Assembly (NCBI GenBank): GCA_023411715.1
Contig: JAEYOM010000178.1
Span: 1 to 5,617 of the forward strand
Reading direction: 5' to 3'
DNA: 5,617 bases
Source: Bacillota bacterium
GTDB lineage: Bacteria > Bacillota > Clostridia > Acetivibrionales > DTU013
Shown: positions 4,228 to 5,617 of the stretch, in pieces
Position numbering within the stretch: the stretch's first letter is position 1
Layout: every line of letters starts with the position of its first letter
Program-made: the position numbers and the translations under genes
Notes under the pieces: generated by a model
Database searches by the model: none
What the model was told of the DNA's origin: nothing
What the model saw: the letters and a program-made list of their open reading frames with translations, nothing else

Positions 4228-5617
4228 ATGAGAGATATCTTAACGGAAGGTACAACAAAAGAAGGTACAATAAATGGTAGTGCCCGAACAGAAGGTACAA
4301 CAAAAGGTAAAGGTCAATCAGGAGGTCATGTAACAAAGAATGTACTTTTGAAAGAGTGCTTATCAAAAAACAAGTTAACAATATGTATTACTTTGATACT
4401 CAATATTGTTATAGCTGTTGGGTCAGTGTTTCTTGCTAAAATTCTTCAAAAGGTTATTGATGTAGCTATAGAGGGCGACATGTCTTCCTTTCAGAGAGTT
4501 CTGACATTATCGATAGTTTACATTACTCTGCTATGTATCATTAGCTTTATGTATTCTCTAAGTAGTAAACTGTTAATCCGAAATGTAACAAGGATTTTGA
4601 GGGAAAGAGCGTTTTTGGGGATACTTAAGAGAAATGTGCAGGATTTTTCAAAGGTTAATACAGCAGATTATATCTCTGCTTTGACAAATGACATAAAACT
4701 TATTGAAGAGAATCTCATAACGCCTTTTCTACAGGTTGTTCAATATGGGGTTATGTTTATTGTAACCCTAATATTACTCTTTCAGATTAGTTACATAATT
4801 GCATTATGCCTTATTGGAAGTTTGATTCTAATGTTTATTATCCCTGGGCTTTTAGGGAGTTCAATGCAGAAGAGGCAAGGTGATCTTTCGAAACAACTTT
4901 CTGCTATTACGTCAAGACTAAAGGATTTCTTTTCGGGATATGAGATCATCAAGTCCTATCAGATAGGTCATTATATACAAAAGGAATTTGTAAGTGAAAA
5001 TAACAAAACAGTAGATGCAAAGTACAAAGCGGATAAATTATTTGCACTTAATGAGGGTATATCTCAACTCTGTGCATATATTACTCAGTTATCGGGGTTG
5101 TTCATAGGTGCATATTTTTTAATAAAAGGAAGTATGTCAGCAGGAACCTTGGTTGCAATCATTCAACTCTCAGGAACATTTGTTAGCCCTGTTATGATGA
5201 TCATGGAGAACATCCCCAAAATCAAAAGTATTATGCCGGTAATGGAGCGTATAGAGGAACTCTCAAATTATACTGATAAATCTTTCACAGGAGTGCTGAA
5301 GCCTTCTTTTCATGACAGTATAATAGCTAAAGATTTGTCATTTGCCTATGAAGAAAATCGCCAAGTATTAAAGGGTATAAATTTGACAATCGACAAAGGA
5401 AGTAAATACGCAGTCGTTGGGAAAAGCGGGTGTGGTAAATCAACCTTGGTAAAGGTTCTAATGGGAAGCTATGCTGATTACAATGGTAGCATTACTTTTG
5501 ATAATACAAGTTTGCGTGATCTGGATATCCAAGAAATACATAGCTTGGCTTCAATAATTCATCAAAATATATATATGTTTGACGATAACATTTTGCAAAA
5601 TATTAATTTATATAAAG
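4228..5617 (+). CDS. ABC exporter with fused membrane and ATPase domains (3' end missing)
   Basis: The frame from ATG 4228 stays open to the window edge (463 codons). GAGGTG (4218-4223) supplies the ribosome binding site. Residues 7-31 form a polar tract of five-residue units (EGTTK, EGTIN, GSART, EGTTK, GKGQS), unusual for this family. A six-helix exporter membrane domain follows, with helices near 50-70, 91-111, 168-186, 189-209, 280-300 and 305-325, and the loop TNDIKLIEENL (153-163). The ATPase domain begins near 360, with an A-loop tyrosine in FAYEEN (Y374), Walker A GKSGCGKST (398-406) and a Q-loop glutamine in IIHQNIYMFDDNI (Q446). The signature motif, Walker B and H-loop lie beyond the window. 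The fold is that of half-transporters that dimerise in the cytoplasmic membrane and export drugs, lipids or peptides using ATP; a second half-transporter may follow. No peptidase C39 domain is present, so leader-peptide cleavage is not indicated. Substrate unknown; control by the upstream ArsR-like protein is likely. Confidence 0.95.
   Translation, partial: MRDILTEGTTKEGTINGSARTEGTTKGKGQSGGHVTKNVLLKECLSKNKLTICITLILNIVIAVGSVFLAKILQKVIDVAIEGDMSSFQRVLTLSIVYITLLCIISFMYSLSSKLLIRNVTRILRERAFLGILKRNVQDFSKVNTADYISALTNDIKLIEENLITPFLQVVQYGVMFIVTLILLFQISYIIALCLIGSLILMFIIPGLLGSSMQKRQGDLSKQLSAITSRLKDFFSGYEIIKSYQIGHYIQKEFVSENNKTVDAKYKADKLFALNEGISQLCAYITQLSGLFIGAYFLIKGSMSAGTLVAIIQLSGTFVSPVMMIMENIPKIKSIMPVMERIEELSNYTDKSFTGVLKPSFHDSIIAKDLSFAYEENRQVLKGINLTIDKGSKYAVVGKSGCGKSTLVKVLMGSYADYNGSITFDNTSLRDLDIQEIHSLASIIHQNIYMFDDNILQNINLYK

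Overview
The window comes from the chromosome of a low-GC Gram-positive anaerobe, most likely a clostridium of the Lachnospiraceae type (for example Butyrivibrio or Pseudobutyrivibrio relatives). The grounds are the AT-rich genes, strong AGGAG/GGAGG ribosome binding sites, and a ribosomal protein S9 tail that reads like that of Clostridia. The taxonomic call is inference from the sequence alone.

Layout. (1) Bases 1-125 are the 3' end of rpsI (S9), closed by a clear intrinsic terminator at 160-185. (2) Bases 222-758 encode a small stand-alone kinase-like protein of 178 residues. (3) Bases 759-2779 hold no convincing gene. The outstanding object here is a tandem array of 24 GC-rich hairpins at 964-1796, period 34-36 bases, each unit built on a TTGGGGYACTGCCCCAA palindrome. 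It is flanked by two unrelated inverted repeats (908-947 and 1797-1829) and followed by about 400 bases of very AT-rich, partly periodic (21-22 base) sequence and then about 500 bases of AT-rich intergenic DNA. (4) Bases 2780-3973 encode a 397-residue protein with a C-terminal ArsR-type winged helix and a long N-terminal domain, ending before an intrinsic terminator at 4097-4122. (5) From 4228 to the window edge runs the first 463 codons of a type IV (exporter-fold) ABC transporter with fused membrane and ATPase domains; it is cut off after the Q-loop.

How the parts relate. The ArsR-like regulator and the ABC exporter are separate transcription units: a terminator and a second promoter lie between them. 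However, a 20-base block with 19 identities lies at the promoter of each (2724-2743 and 4185-4204). The simplest reading is that the regulator controls both its own gene and the exporter through this site. Nothing ties the kinase or the hairpin array to that pair.

The hairpin array is the best candidate for something undescribed. Its stem is kept across sequence variants while the linkers fall into about four recurring classes arranged in a loose three-unit higher-order repeat. It is not a CRISPR array, and the long minus-strand reading frames across it look like by-products of repeat composition.
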